A stretch of 64,000 nt of DNA from Marinobacterium aestuarii (GTDB lineage Bacteria > Pseudomonadota > Gammaproteobacteria > Pseudomonadales > Balneatricaceae). Both the position numbers and the translations under genes were made by a program. Position 1 is the first letter of the stretch, and each line of letters opens with the position of its first letter. The notes beneath the pieces are model-generated. The model made no database searches. It had not been told where the DNA came from and saw only the letters and a program-made list of their open reading frames with translations. This document shows positions 16,290 to 27,704 of the stretch, in pieces. The stretch spans positions 4,154,001-4,218,000 of the forward strand of contig NZ_CP015839.1 in the NCBI RefSeq assembly GCF_001651805.1. Direction: 5' to 3'.

Positions 16290-16320
16290 AGAGGGCCCAT
16301 TGCGGGCCCTCTTTCGTTTT
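16290..16320 (+). terminator. Terminator of the symporter-aspA-ansA operon
   Basis: AGAGGGCCC-ATTGC-GGGCCCTCT followed by TTCGTTTT, 32 bp after the ansA stop. Confidence 0.85.
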
Positions 16321-16359
16321 AGGGCTGAGACTTCTGGATGCTCTACTCTCTCTCCAGCT

Positions 16360-18031
<1,672 letters not shown>

Positions 18032-18035
<4 letters not shown>

Positions 18036-18100
18036 GGCATCACCTTTGAGTGTGACGGTAACGGGCCAGCGAGTCGCGCCATTGATCTGGGCTGTACCAT
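18032..18100 (-). CDS. 22-codon ORF translationally coupled to merF
   Basis: The frame opens with the strongest ribosome site of the operon (AAAGGAG, 7 bp before ATG). It encodes MVQPRSMARLAGPLPSHSKV plus two residues and ends at a TGA overlapping the merF ATG. It has no similarity to MerT or MerP and no Cys or hydrophobic helix. It may act only to bring ribosomes to merF, or be a remnant of a lost gene. Confidence 0.5.
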
Positions 18101-18136
18101 GGGTGAGCTCCTTTCGCGGGGTCTGTTGATGCGCTA

Positions 18137-18167
18137 AGGTTACTTCCGTAGTTAAGTACGGAGTCAA
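18137..18167 (-). promoter_or_regulatory. mer operator-promoter (MerR-type 19-bp spacer)
   Basis: On the minus strand: TTGACT (-35, 18167-18162), a 19-bp spacer with the dyad CCGTAC-ttaa-CTACGG, and TAACCT (-10, 18142-18137). The dyad and the overlong spacer closely match Tn501/Tn21 merO, which MerR untwists when bound to Hg(II). The merR start lies 5 bp beyond the -35. Confidence 0.92.
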
Positions 18168-18171
18168 GACG

Positions 18172-18624
18172 GTGAATAAAGACGCGACCTCCATGACCAT
18201 AGGCGCTCTGGCCAGGGCTGCCGGCGTCAATGTGGAAACCATTCGCTTTTATCAGCGCAAGGGACTGCTAAGGGTGCCCCACCAGCCCTACGGCGGCATT
18301 CGCCGCTATGGCGCTGCACACCAGGCCCGGCTGGCGTTTATCAAGTCCGCCCAGTGGCTGGGCTTCAGCCTGAATGAGGTCGCCGAACTGTTGCGCCTCG
18401 AAGACGGCACCCATTGCGATGAGGCAAGTGAGCTGGCCGAGGCAAAATTGCAGGAAGTACGGCAAAAACTGGCGGATCTGACGCGCCTTGAAGCGGCTTT
18501 GGCGGACCTTGTCGGCGCCTGTCACCAGCACAGCGGTGATATGGCCTGCCCACTGGTGGCCTCCCTGCAGCAGGGCATGCTGCCTGGCGCCTCTCGGGCC
18601 CAGGGTGCTCGAGAGCGGGAATGA
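18172..18624 (+). CDS. merR: Mercury-responsive regulator MerR
   Basis: 150 residues. The N-terminal MerR HTH contains [20 protein letters not shown] and RKGLL. The three Hg(II)-binding cysteines are conserved in the expected contexts: [18 protein letters not shown] and [10 protein letters not shown]. It represses and, with Hg(II), activates the divergent merFA promoter. The GTG start at 18172 is preferred to the ATG at 18193 because GGAG lies 8 bp upstream and MerR proteins have a similar short lead-in before TIG. Confidence 0.94.
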   Translation: MNKDATSMTIGALARAAGVNVETIRFYQRKGLLRVPHQPYGGIRRYGAAHQARLAFIKSAQWLGFSLNEVAELLRLEDGTHCDEASELAEAKLQEVRQKLADLTRLEAALADLVGACHQHSGDMACPLVASLQQGMLPGASRAQGARERE

Positions 18625-18735
18625 TCGCCGCTTGAAGCACTATCTGATCGGTAACTTATCCGATTTTTCTGGCGCCTCCTATACTGTCTGACGTCCCCGA
18701 GCGATCCGCGGGGCTTCACACTTTGGGAGACTTCG

Positions 18736-19134
18736 ATGGACAGACAATACATAAGCTGCGCCCTGGCCTACGCCGTCCTCGGCCTGCTTCTGGGAATTTT
18801 CATGGCGGCCTCCCATGATCACGGCCAGCTGGTCACCCACGCCCACATCATGCTGCTGGGTTTTGTGCTGTCGTTTATCTATGGGGTCATGCACCGGATC
18901 TGGTTGCACAATAGCCGCGGCGGACTGGCCATTCTGCAGTTCTGCCTGCACCAGGTGGGTGCCATTGTGCTGCTGGTATCGCTGTTTTTGGTATACGGCA
19001 AAGTGCTGGACCCGCAACTGCTCGAGCCTGTGCTGGCGCTGTCGTCCATCACAGTGCTGGTCGGCCTGATACTGATGGTCGTGATGTTTTTGAAAAGCGG
19101 CAGCGCGCAATCAGCGCAGCAAATGGGCAGGTGA
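18736..19134 (+). CDS. Four-helix membrane protein with conserved histidines, function unknown
   Basis: 132 residues with four predicted membrane helices (about 8-26, 36-54, 66-86, 96-118). The first loop and second helix carry HDHGQLVTHAHIMLLGFV and GVMHRIWLH. The H-A-H-x-x-L-G-F pattern recalls heme-binding helices of oxidase subunit I-like or NnrS-like proteins, but the protein is too short to be an enzyme of that type. GGGAGA precedes the ATG. It lies downstream of merR in the same direction but has its own upstream space, so a link to mercury is unproven. Confidence 0.6.
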   Translation: MDRQYISCALAYAVLGLLLGIFMAASHDHGQLVTHAHIMLLGFVLSFIYGVMHRIWLHNSRGGLAILQFCLHQVGAIVLLVSLFLVYGKVLDPQLLEPVLALSSITVLVGLILMVVMFLKSGSAQSAQQMGR

Positions 19135-19142
19135 TACAGAGG

Positions 19143-19184
19143 TGGCATCGCAAGCACGGCGCCCAGGCCGCTCTTGCGATGCCA
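19143..19184. terminator. 12-bp inverted repeat between convergent genes
   Basis: TGGCATCGCAAG and CTTGCGATGCCA pair perfectly across an 18-nt GC-rich loop, directly between the membrane-protein gene (+) and the Pnkp-like gene (-). It lacks a T-run. The position suggests a shared end-of-transcript structure. Confidence 0.5.
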
Positions 19185-19189
19185 AAGCG

Positions 19190-19639
19190 CTAGAAATCGC
19201 CCGGAGCGCACTGCAGGCAGGTCAAACCCAGTTCGCGCCAGCGCGCCACCACCGCTGAGCGGTCATCCAGCACCAGCCAGGGGTTGAAGCCATCGGCCCG
19301 CATCTGCGCCAGCAAATGCGCTTTCACATCCTCATCGGACACGGCATCATCCCCCTCCCCCCGCAGATAGAGTGCGTCGAAGGGCACCTCGTTGCGTATC
19401 AGCCAGGCTTCGGTTTCGCTGCTATGGGAGGCAGGCCTGCCGCTGCAGATGACGATGATCTGCCCCTGGGCCTTCAGCATCCGTACCAGCCGGCGTATCG
19501 CATCGATCGCCGGCGCCTTGGCCATATGCTGGAAAAAGGGTGTCCACTGTTTGCTATCCCCCAGCACCCAATCCGCCACACTGGCAGGATCGAATTCAGC
19601 CAGGGTTCCATCTACATCCACAATAACCGTATCAGTCAT
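19190..19639 (-). CDS. HAD-family 3'-phosphatase resembling the phosphatase domain of T4 polynucleotide kinase
   Basis: 149 residues. HAD motif I is TVIVDVDGTLAEF with both catalytic Asp, motif II IVICSGRPA, and motif IV WLVLDDRSAVVARWRELGL. The C-terminal CLQCAPGDF mirrors the end of T4 Pnkp (DDR...VVxxWR...GDF). That family removes 3'-phosphates from nucleic-acid ends or nucleotides; no kinase domain is present here. It is the last gene of a six-gene operon with an ABC importer, and its ATG overlaps the preceding gene by 8 bp. The biological substrate is unknown. Confidence 0.75.
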   Translation of the reverse strand: MTDTVIVDVDGTLAEFDPASVADWVLGDSKQWTPFFQHMAKAPAIDAIRRLVRMLKAQGQIIVICSGRPASHSSETEAWLIRNEVPFDALYLRGEGDDAVSDEDVKAHLLAQMRADGFNPWLVLDDRSAVVARWRELGLTCLQCAPGDF

Positions 19640-20189
19640 TTACAGCTTCCTTTTCAAACAGTTGCAGATCCCAGCCGGTGCCAGTACCGACCGGGTCAAT
19701 CCGCATGGGACGCGCATTCTCAATCCGCGGCCCATCGGGCGTGCCGGTAATAGCATCGCGAATCACGCGATAGACGCCTGAGTGCGCCACTATCAAAGGC
19801 AGCGAATATTGCTCCAGCAAGGCATTCAGCACCCGCAGCACCCGCTGGCTGAACTCGGACCAGCTCTCGCCACCCGCCGGCGTACTGCCATAGGGCAGCA
19901 ACTGGCTCAGGGGTGCGCCTTCCAACTCCCCCCAATGACGCTCATTCAACCCGGGCGCAATCAGCAAACGGGTGTCGGGCAATGCCAGGCGCGCAGTTTG
20001 TTGTGCCCGCAGCAAGCCACTGGTCGCCACCAGGCTCCAGTCCTGCGCCAGCAGCGCCCGCGCCGCCAGTGCCTGTTTTTCCCCCAGCGGGCTGAGCGGG
20101 ATATCGGTGGAGCCGCAGATGCGCTGCTCGCGGTTCAGCGCCGTTTCACCATGGCGCATGAACACAAAGGGTTTTCGAATCAGTTGCAT
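19632..20189 (-). CDS. Histidine phosphatase (phosphoglycerate-mutase-like)
   Basis: 185 residues. The catalytic FVFMRHGETALN motif (His13) is followed by CGSTDIPLSPLGEKQA. The acidic residue is in LNERHWGELEG and the second His in LIVAHSGVYR. Members dephosphorylate small phosphorylated metabolites or proteins. AGGAAG lies 6 bp before the ATG at 20189; the outer ATG at 20213 would overlap the upstream gene without a site. It is the fifth gene of the ABC-transporter operon, so it probably acts on the imported compound or a product of it; inference. Confidence 0.82.
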   Translation of the reverse strand: MQLIRKPFVFMRHGETALNREQRICGSTDIPLSPLGEKQALAARALLAQDWSLVATSGLLRAQQTARLALPDTRLLIAPGLNERHWGELEGAPLSQLLPYGSTPAGGESWSEFSQRVLRVLNALLEQYSLPLIVAHSGVYRVIRDAITGTPDGPRIENARPMRIDPVGTGTGWDLQLFEKEAVND

Positions 20190-20202
20190 ATTATCTTCCT
20201 GC

Positions 20203-21266
20203 TCATATCTCAATCAGGTTTTGCATCAGCAAGCGGCTGCCCAGCGCCTGCTGCCAGGCTTCAAGGGGATCAAGACGACTGAACAACGGTACAACGCGCC
20301 TGGCATCCAGCACCCCGGCAAGCTGCAGCACATCGGTCAGCCTGGGATGTACATTCCAGCGCAGCCAGTGGGCGCGCCCGGACTCCACCTGAGCCTGGGC
20401 CACCGAAGGCATATAACCGGTGTAGAGCACGGCACGCTGCGGTTGCTGCGCAATAATGCGTCCGGCTTCCCCACCGACCCCATCCGGGTTGGCGGCAAGA
20501 ATGATGGGCACATCATCGCCGAAGGGCTGGGGCTTGAGCCGGGCCAGCCGCTCGGCGGCCCCGGCTTGCAGCAACCCGGGCGCCAGGCGTTGGAGCAGTT
20601 CGAGCTGCCGGCGGCAGGGATCATCCAGAGTCCAGGGACACTCGGGCCTGTCGTTCAGCCAGAGTGCCATTTCCAGCGCCCGGCCCGAGGGCGGCACCGG
20701 CAACAGCAAGGGCCGCTCAAGCCAGGGCTCAAGTTCTGCACGACACACCTGCTGGACACGGTCATAGAGTCCATAGGAGGCATCCAGCAACGCCAGCGCG
20801 GCCGGCGGCGGCGTATCTAAGGCAAACAGCGTCGACTCCAGACTGAAATCGCCGCTGTAAAAAACGCCATCCCCCAAGGCCAGATGCAGCCAGACGCCGC
20901 CCAGCGAATGCCCGGCCTGGCCTGTGGTAACGGTAATGCCGGCAATGTCGATCGAGCCCTGCAGCGGCAGCAGGCGAATATCCCGCCTGCCGTGCAGCCC
21001 GGCGGCCACTGGGGCCGTGGCGTAAACAGGCACATCCGCCGGCACCTGGTGCAGCGCCGCGCAGTGATCAACATGGTCGTGACTCAGCAATACCGCATCC
21101 GGTATCTGCGGCAGCACCCAGCCACTGTCGGCACAGGCTTCCAGCGCACCGCCTGCATCCAGCAACAGGCAGCGCCCGTACCAGTGAACCAGAATCGCCG
21201 CCGGAGCCTTGGCATTCAGACCGCTGAGGACCTCGACCCGGCAGGCGGTGTGATCGGCCGCGGATG

Positions 21267-21270
<4 letters not shown>
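20203..21270 (-). CDS. Beta-CASP metallo-beta-lactamase-fold hydrolase
   Basis: 355 residues. Metal ligands: LLSHDHVDHCAAL (residues 64-69), QAGHSLGG (His121) and YSGDFS (Asp141). The beta-CASP insert is shown by LLDASYGLYDRVQQ (163-), corresponding to the ESTYG motif, and PVPPSGRALEMALWL (191-205), corresponding to the GRxQE motif. Motif B His308 is present (WNVHPRLTDV), but the last family His (motif C, usually HG) is replaced in VVPLFSR (about 326-332). Relatives are RNA or DNA nucleases. It overlaps the ABC ATPase gene by 4 bp, an unexpected setting for a nuclease. Confidence 0.78.
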
Positions 21271-22309
<1,039 letters not shown>

Positions 22310-22322
<13 letters not shown>

Positions 22323-24007
22323 GGGATAACACCTTTGGGTAAACGATTGCCCAACAGACTCAACAGGGCCATGAGTCCGGCCACCATCAGCACGACCACC
22401 ACCGAGACCGCCGAGGCCAGCACTGTGTCGCCGCTTTCATCAAGGTTGAAAATCAGTACGCCCAGGGTTTCGTTGCCGGTACTCCACAAAAGTGCAGAGA
22501 CCGTCAGTTCATTCACTGCGATCAGAAACACCAGCAGGCCACCGGCACAGAGCGCAGGCGCCACCAGCGGCAGCACTATATCGATCATCCGACGTACGCC
22601 TCCGGCGCCGGCCAGCTGCGCCGCCTCATCCAGCGAAGGGTCCAGCTGGCTCACCACCGCCTGCACCGGTTTGAACGCCACGCTGAGAAAGCGCGCCAGA
22701 TAGGCAACAAAAATGACCAGCAGGGAGCCATAAATACTGATGCCCAGCAGTGGCAGGGGCCGCGCAAACAGCAGGATGCAGGCGATCGCCAATACTACGC
22801 CCGGCAACGCATAGGGGATTTCGATCAGGCTCCTGATCAGCGTCTGCAGCCGCGGCGCACACTGGCGCAAAAACCAGGCCAGTGGCAGGCTTAGCAGCAT
22901 CAGCACCAATGCTGCCGCTATCGACAGCACCAGGCTATTGCCCATCGCCCGCAGCGTCACACCCTGGCGACTGAACATCTGCAGATAGGCATCCAGCGTG
23001 AAGCTGTCTGCATTCAGCGCAACACCCAGCGCCGGCACCACTGAACCGATCAGCAGCGCCACCAGGGGCGCGACCAGAATAAGCAGCAATACCAGCACCA
23101 GCATGGCCTCCAGCCAGGGTCGCCAGGGCCCCAGGCGAAACTTCTGCGCCTGGCCGCTGTGGCCGATCAGCGCATAGTCTCGACCGCGGGAAAGACGTTG
23201 CTGCAGCCAGACTCCCGCTAGTGCCAGCAGACCAATCAGCACAGACAGACTCGCCACCTCGGTCAGCATCTGGCTGCCAAAGCCCGCCATGCGCTGGTAG
23301 ATAAGGGTCGGCAGTACATAGTACGAGGCCGGAATACCGAGCATCGCCGGGATACCGAAATTTCCCAGCGCCGAAACAAACGCCAGAGACGTGCCCGCCA
23401 CCAGTCCGCCACGACTCAGCGGAATGATCATGTCACGGCACAGGCGCCACTGTGAGGCGCCGCTGATGCGTCCCGCCTCGATCAGTTCGCGCGGAATATT
23501 GAGCAGACTGGTACGCAGCGCCAGATACACCAGCGGCGCATGCTGAATCCCCAGCAGCAGGGCAATGCCTGCGGCGGAATAGAGCGGCTGGGGCGACCCC
23601 AGTGGTGGCGCCAGGCCCAGGGTATTGAGCAAAGGACTGGCCGGCCCGAACAGTTGCAGCCAGCTCAGCGCCGTCACCTGGGGCGGAATCATCATGGGCA
23701 GCATGAAGCAGAACACCAGCCACTGGCGGGCGCGGATATTGGTCAGGCTGATACTGAAGGCAAACAGACTGCCCAGCAGCACCGCGATCAGGGTTCCCAG
23801 GCCCGCAGTCACCAGGCTGTTCCCCAGCGCCCGCCAGGTACTGGAGGCCCGCATGACACCGGCAAAGGGCGAGTCGAGGCCCAGTTCAATCTGGCGAAAC
23901 GCCTCCAGCAACAGGCGCAGGCTTGGCAGCAGGCTGAGCAGGGTAATCAGCAGCAGTAACAGCATAAGCAGCCAGCGAGGCTGGCTGCCAAATGACACTG
24001 GATTCAT
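22310..24007 (-). CDS. Fused two-domain ABC permease (FbpB/AfuB type)
   Basis: 565 residues and about twelve membrane helices. It contains two copies of the binding-protein-dependent permease domain: the EAA-like loop of the first is near residues 175-195 (ELIEAGRISGASQWRLCRDM), and that of the second near 460-480 (SLDEAAQLAGAGGVRRMIDI). Such fused permeases are usual in the ferric/sugar-phosphate/2-aminoethylphosphonate import group. It begins 5 bp after the binding-protein stop. Confidence 0.9.
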
Positions 24008-24012
24008 CGAGT

Positions 24013-24993
24013 TCAGCCGCCGAACAGATCGCTGAAGCGACGCTTGTTGGCCTCGGCATCCTGCAGTGCCGCAGCGGCATCGAAGGGCAGCAGACGAATC
24101 TGATCCCGCGCCGGGAAGCCTGCAGGCGCCTCTATACCGTTGCGCGCCGGCAGGTAACCCTGGCTGGCCACCAGCTGCTGACCGTCGCTGGAGAGCACGA
24201 AATCAACAAACTTTTGCGCCGCCTGCGGATTTTGAGCGCCCTGCATAATGGCCACAGGCTCAGTCACCAGACTGCTACCCTCGGCCGGGAAGACAAATTT
24301 CAGCGGTGATCCCTTGGCCGCCTCGCGAATAGCCAGGAAATCGACGATCACGCCATAGGGCTTGGTACCGGACGCCACTGCCTTAAGCACCCCACCGTTG
24401 CCACCCTGAGCCATGGTCTGGTTGGCACTGAGCTTGGCATAGTGATCCCAGCCAAGGTCCGGCGTCGCCGTAATCATGGCCAGGTGAATCAGCGCGGCCC
24501 CGGAGTAAAGCGGGCTCGGCATCGCAACCTGCCCCTTGTACTGCGGCAGGCCCAGATCCGACCAGCTGCCGGGTTTAAGCTCGGCCGCGGTGTTATAGAC
24601 AATGCCGGTGGTGATCTGCTTGGTGCCGTAGTAATAGCCGTCGGCGTCATACAGTGCCGGGGCGTAGGCGCTGCGTTGCGGGCTCTGGTAGGCCTGCAGC
24701 CGGCCTTCGGCCTCCAGCGCTTCCATGGTGACGCTGTCAGCAATCAGCAGCACATCCGGCTTGACCACACCGGCACTGAGCTCTGCCCGCAGCTTGGCCA
24801 TCAGTTTGGTGGTGCCATCGCGTACCCACTCCACCTCAATATCGGGATAGGCGGCGCTGAAGGCGTCGACCGTCTGTTGCGCATCGGTATTCGGCTGGCT
24901 GGTATAGAGCACCAGTTTTTCCGCCGCCAGCGCAAGCTGGGGCAGTGACAGGGCAAGGACGGCAACACCGCGTTTCAGATTTCGCTTCAGCAT
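24013..24993 (-). CDS. Periplasmic substrate-binding protein (AfuA/Fbp-like)
   Basis: 326 residues with a Sec signal peptide (LKRGVAVLALSLPQLALAAE, cleavage after ALAA or ALA). EKLVLYTSQPNTDAQQTVDAF opens the mature protein. DGTTKLMAKLRAELSAG and KPDVLLIADSVTMEALEAEG follow, then PAEGSSLVTEPVAIMQGAQN. It matches the ferric-type fold, whose members include AfuA (hexose phosphates) and aminoethylphosphonate binders. I see no clear Tyr pair for Fe(III). First gene of the operon; GGAGAAG precedes the ATG at 24993. Confidence 0.88.
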   Translation of the reverse strand: MLKRNLKRGVAVLALSLPQLALAAEKLVLYTSQPNTDAQQTVDAFSAAYPDIEVEWVRDGTTKLMAKLRAELSAGVVKPDVLLIADSVTMEALEAEGRLQAYQSPQRSAYAPALYDADGYYYGTKQITTGIVYNTAAELKPGSWSDLGLPQYKGQVAMPSPLYSGAALIHLAMITATPDLGWDHYAKLSANQTMAQGGNGGVLKAVASGTKPYGVIVDFLAIREAAKGSPLKFVFPAEGSSLVTEPVAIMQGAQNPQAAQKFVDFVLSSDGQQLVASQGYLPARNGIEAPAGFPARDQIRLLPFDAAAALQDAEANKRRFSDLFGG

Positions 24994-25031
24994 CGGGCTT
25001 CTCCAACTCAGTGGGTGATGCTGCAACTCTA

Positions 25032-25092
25032 CTGTCACCTATTTACAACAAGATGACAGGATACTTTCGTTTTAACGCCAGCGACTTTCGTT
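25032..25092. promoter_or_regulatory. Divergent operator region of the ABC/phosphatase operon
   Basis: Two direct copies of ACTTTCGTT (25063-25071 and 25084-25092), 21 bp or two helical turns apart, lie just upstream of the DeoR-family gene. Closer to the operon is the inverted repeat CTGTCA-N16-TGACAG (25032-25059). TTTCGTT direct repeats are common in operators of DeoR/GlpR/AgaR regulators, so the former is the likely regulator site. Confidence 0.5.
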
Positions 25093-25134
25093 ACGCGCAT
25101 AAATCACTTTTTCACCGCCACAGGAACCTCGGGC

Positions 25135-25884
25135 ATGTTCAAACGACAGCAGGCCATACTGCAACTGATCAACAGCCAGGGACGCCAGCCACTGGACACT
25201 CTGTGCGCCCGCTTCGGCGTTTCGATCCAGACCATTCGCACCGATATCAGACACCTCGCCGACCAGGGTCTGCTACTGCGCCGCCACGGCGAAGCCCTGC
25301 CCTTTCCGCACCGGGACAATGTCAGCTACGACCAGCGCCAGATACTCAATAGCCCCGGCAAGCAGCGCATCGCCAAACTCTGCCGCGAACAGCTTTGCGA
25401 CTTCCAGCGCCTGATGCTCGGTACAGGTTCAACAGTAGCAAGACTTGCTCAGTTGCTGCGTGATCTCAAAGGAATACAGGTGATGACCAATAACCTGCAC
25501 GCCGCCCAGGCGCTCTGTGATCATCCGGATTGCGAACTGCTGATGGCGGGTGGGCGCGTGCGCCGGCGCGACCAGGATGTGATCGGCGGCGATGCGCTGC
25601 GTTTCTTCCAGCGCTACCGCGCCGATGCGGGGGTGGTGTCCGTGGGGGCCATGGATCGTGACGGTAACCTGTACGACTACAACGACGACGAAATGATGGC
25701 GCGCGAGGCCCTGGTCGGCCAGTGCCGGCGGCGCATCCTGCTGATCGACAGCAGCAAATTCGACCGCCAGGCCAGCTGCGTCGCCGGCCATCTGAGTGAC
25801 TTTGATATGGTGATCAGCGATCAGCCGCTGCCGGGGACTTTGAGTGCGCGCCTGAAAGCCCAGCAGATTCAGCTGCTGAGCTGA
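25135..25884 (+). CDS. DeoR/GlpR-family transcriptional regulator
   Basis: 249 residues. The N-terminal winged HTH is FKRQQAILQLINSQGRQPLD then TLCARFGVSIQTIRTDIRHL. The DeoR sensor domain has MLGTGSTVARLAQLL, TNNLHAAQAL and the ending ILLIDSSKFDR. Regulators of this family usually bind phosphorylated sugars or related phosphates. It is transcribed away from the ABC/phosphatase operon, whose first gene is 141 bp off, and most likely controls it. AGGAACC precedes the ATG. Confidence 0.88.
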   Translation: MFKRQQAILQLINSQGRQPLDTLCARFGVSIQTIRTDIRHLADQGLLLRRHGEALPFPHRDNVSYDQRQILNSPGKQRIAKLCREQLCDFQRLMLGTGSTVARLAQLLRDLKGIQVMTNNLHAAQALCDHPDCELLMAGGRVRRRDQDVIGGDALRFFQRYRADAGVVSVGAMDRDGNLYDYNDDEMMAREALVGQCRRRILLIDSSKFDRQASCVAGHLSDFDMVISDQPLPGTLSARLKAQQIQLLS

Positions 25885-25915
25885 GCCTGCCAGGCACAAA
25901 CCCGCCTTTTTTGCG

Positions 25916-27373
25916 TCAGGCTTCGGGCAGCTTGAGTTCGATATGAAAGCTCGTGCCGGAGTCGGCATCCGAGGTCACGGCCATATGGCCCTGATGCTGT
26001 TCGGTGATAACAAAGTAGGAGAACGACAGTCGTTTACCGGCATCCAGGGCCTGATCTGCTGAAGAGTCGCTGAAGTAGGGTTCGAACAGGTGCATCTGCT
26101 CATCACTGCTCAGAGCTACACCGTTGTGATGAATGCGAATCCAGAACGACTCGTACTCGGTGCTCAGTTCAATGCGAATACAGGGCTCATGGTCTGCCGT
26201 CTCCACCTGACCCAGAGCATTGCAGGCGTGGCGGAACAGGCTCAGAAAGACCTGCTGCAACTCGGTCACATAACAGGACACCATCGGCAGATCGTCCTCG
26301 TACTGCCGGTCGATGCGGATATCCCGAAAACGCAGCTGCGACGGCGCACTCAGCACGTCGTTCGCAAGCTCCAGCGTATGGTCCATGATATCCGGCAGAT
26401 GCGCCAACTGGCTGACTTCAGTACGGCCACGGGCAAATGACAGCAGGTTATTGATAATGGATTCAACGTGCTGGCCTTTTTCCGACGCATCCGCCAGCAG
26501 GCTGCCGAACTTGTCCAGCTCGCGCCCGACTCCCTCTTCAGCTCCCTTGCCCTGATTCAGCAGGCTCTGAAAACTGCTCAGGTCGAACAGAATAGCCTGC
26601 AACGGCTTGTTGATATCGTGGGCCATGGTGGAGGCAAGCTCGCCCATGGATGACATCTTGTCGTGGTGGATCAGCATGTTTTCCGCCAACACCCGCTTGG
26701 TGACATCATCCACCAGAATAACCACGCCGCTCTCGCTGTGATCCTGCAGCGGGTAAACGGTAATATCAAAATGGTAGGTGCCGGGCTGGCTCTGCTTGAA
26801 GGTGAGGGTTTCGTTATTATCCATCGCCTGGCTGATCTGACGCGGTGATACCGTAATGGACGGATACAGATCCCAGAGGTTTTTATCCAGCGCATCGGCG
26901 GCGCTAATACCGGAGATTTTCTCGGCCTTGCTGTTCCACTGCGTGATCTGACCCTGTCTGTTCAGGCCAATCAGCATCAGCGGCATGGAGCTGAGGATAT
27001 TGCGAATATAGGATTCCGAGGATTTCAGCAGGCCTGAGGTAATTACATGCTGCTGCACTTCCTGCTCCAGCAGCTGATTGGATTCCCTGAGCAGCCGGTT
27101 GGACTCGTCCAGCGTGGCGGTACGTTCCAGCACCCGCTGTTCGAGGTTGTTGCGAATGGCCTTGAGGGCGCGGTTGGACTTCTGCACCCGGCGCCAGATA
27201 ACGAACATATTGATTGCTGCGATAGACAACAGAATAATCAGGATACCGCTCGACCAGTTGGCGACGTACTGCCAATTGGTTTTGCCATCAGCGTCTTTGA
27301 ACAGCGAAATCAGGTCAGCGTGGGTAATAGGGCTTTGCAGCAATAACAGCGTCAAGAATAAGTATTTTTTCAT
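25916..27373 (-). CDS. Orphan PAS sensor histidine kinase with degenerate ATPase domain
   Basis: 485 residues: a signal-like first helix (KKYLFLTLLLLQSPITHA), a short periplasmic piece, a second membrane helix (about 42-60), a coiled coil (65-118) and a PAS domain (about 120-230). The HisKA box is GELASTMAHDINKPLQ, with His252 as the expected phosphorylation site. The ATPase region is abnormal: the N box reads SLFRHACNAL instead of NLLxNA, the G1 box HNGVAL instead of DNGxG, and the G2 box AGKRLSFSY instead of GTGLGLS. No response regulator is adjacent. ATG at 27373 was chosen for the signal peptide. Confidence 0.82.
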   Translation of the reverse strand: MKKYLFLTLLLLQSPITHADLISLFKDADGKTNWQYVANWSSGILIILLSIAAINMFVIWRRVQKSNRALKAIRNNLEQRVLERTATLDESNRLLRESNQLLEQEVQQHVITSGLLKSSESYIRNILSSMPLMLIGLNRQGQITQWNSKAEKISGISAADALDKNLWDLYPSITVSPRQISQAMDNNETLTFKQSQPGTYHFDITVYPLQDHSESGVVILVDDVTKRVLAENMLIHHDKMSSMGELASTMAHDINKPLQAILFDLSSFQSLLNQGKGAEEGVGRELDKFGSLLADASEKGQHVESIINNLLSFARGRTEVSQLAHLPDIMDHTLELANDVLSAPSQLRFRDIRIDRQYEDDLPMVSCYVTELQQVFLSLFRHACNALGQVETADHEPCIRIELSTEYESFWIRIHHNGVALSSDEQMHLFEPYFSDSSADQALDAGKRLSFSYFVITEQHQGHMAVTSDADSGTSFHIELKLPEA

Positions 27374-27704
27374 CTCTACATTCAATAATCAGAGAAAATA
27401 TTAATGGCATTTCAGGGCTCGTCGGGGATGCTCCATAAACCCAAGCCTGCCAATAACCCTAACGCTGCTATTGCACTGCCGACTCAAACAAACACCACCC
27501 GACCAACATTCCCAACAGCACCAACCCGCTCAATGCACGATGACAAGCCTTTTTCTCTTTTCAGGCAAAAAAACAGCCGGCCTTGCTAACAGTTGAAACT
27601 GCGCCAAATTGTACTGTACCCGCCTCCCAATGGCTATGACGCTGCGGTCGAGTAGCAAGGCACCGACAGCTGGTCGAGCCCGTAAATAACCTGTGGATCG
27701 CCCC
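27374..27704. other. Intergenic region, nothing recognised
   Basis: No gene, repeat, terminator or convincing promoter was seen. It must contain the minus-strand promoter of the sensor kinase and the 3' end of the DUF2726 transcript. Confidence 0.3.
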
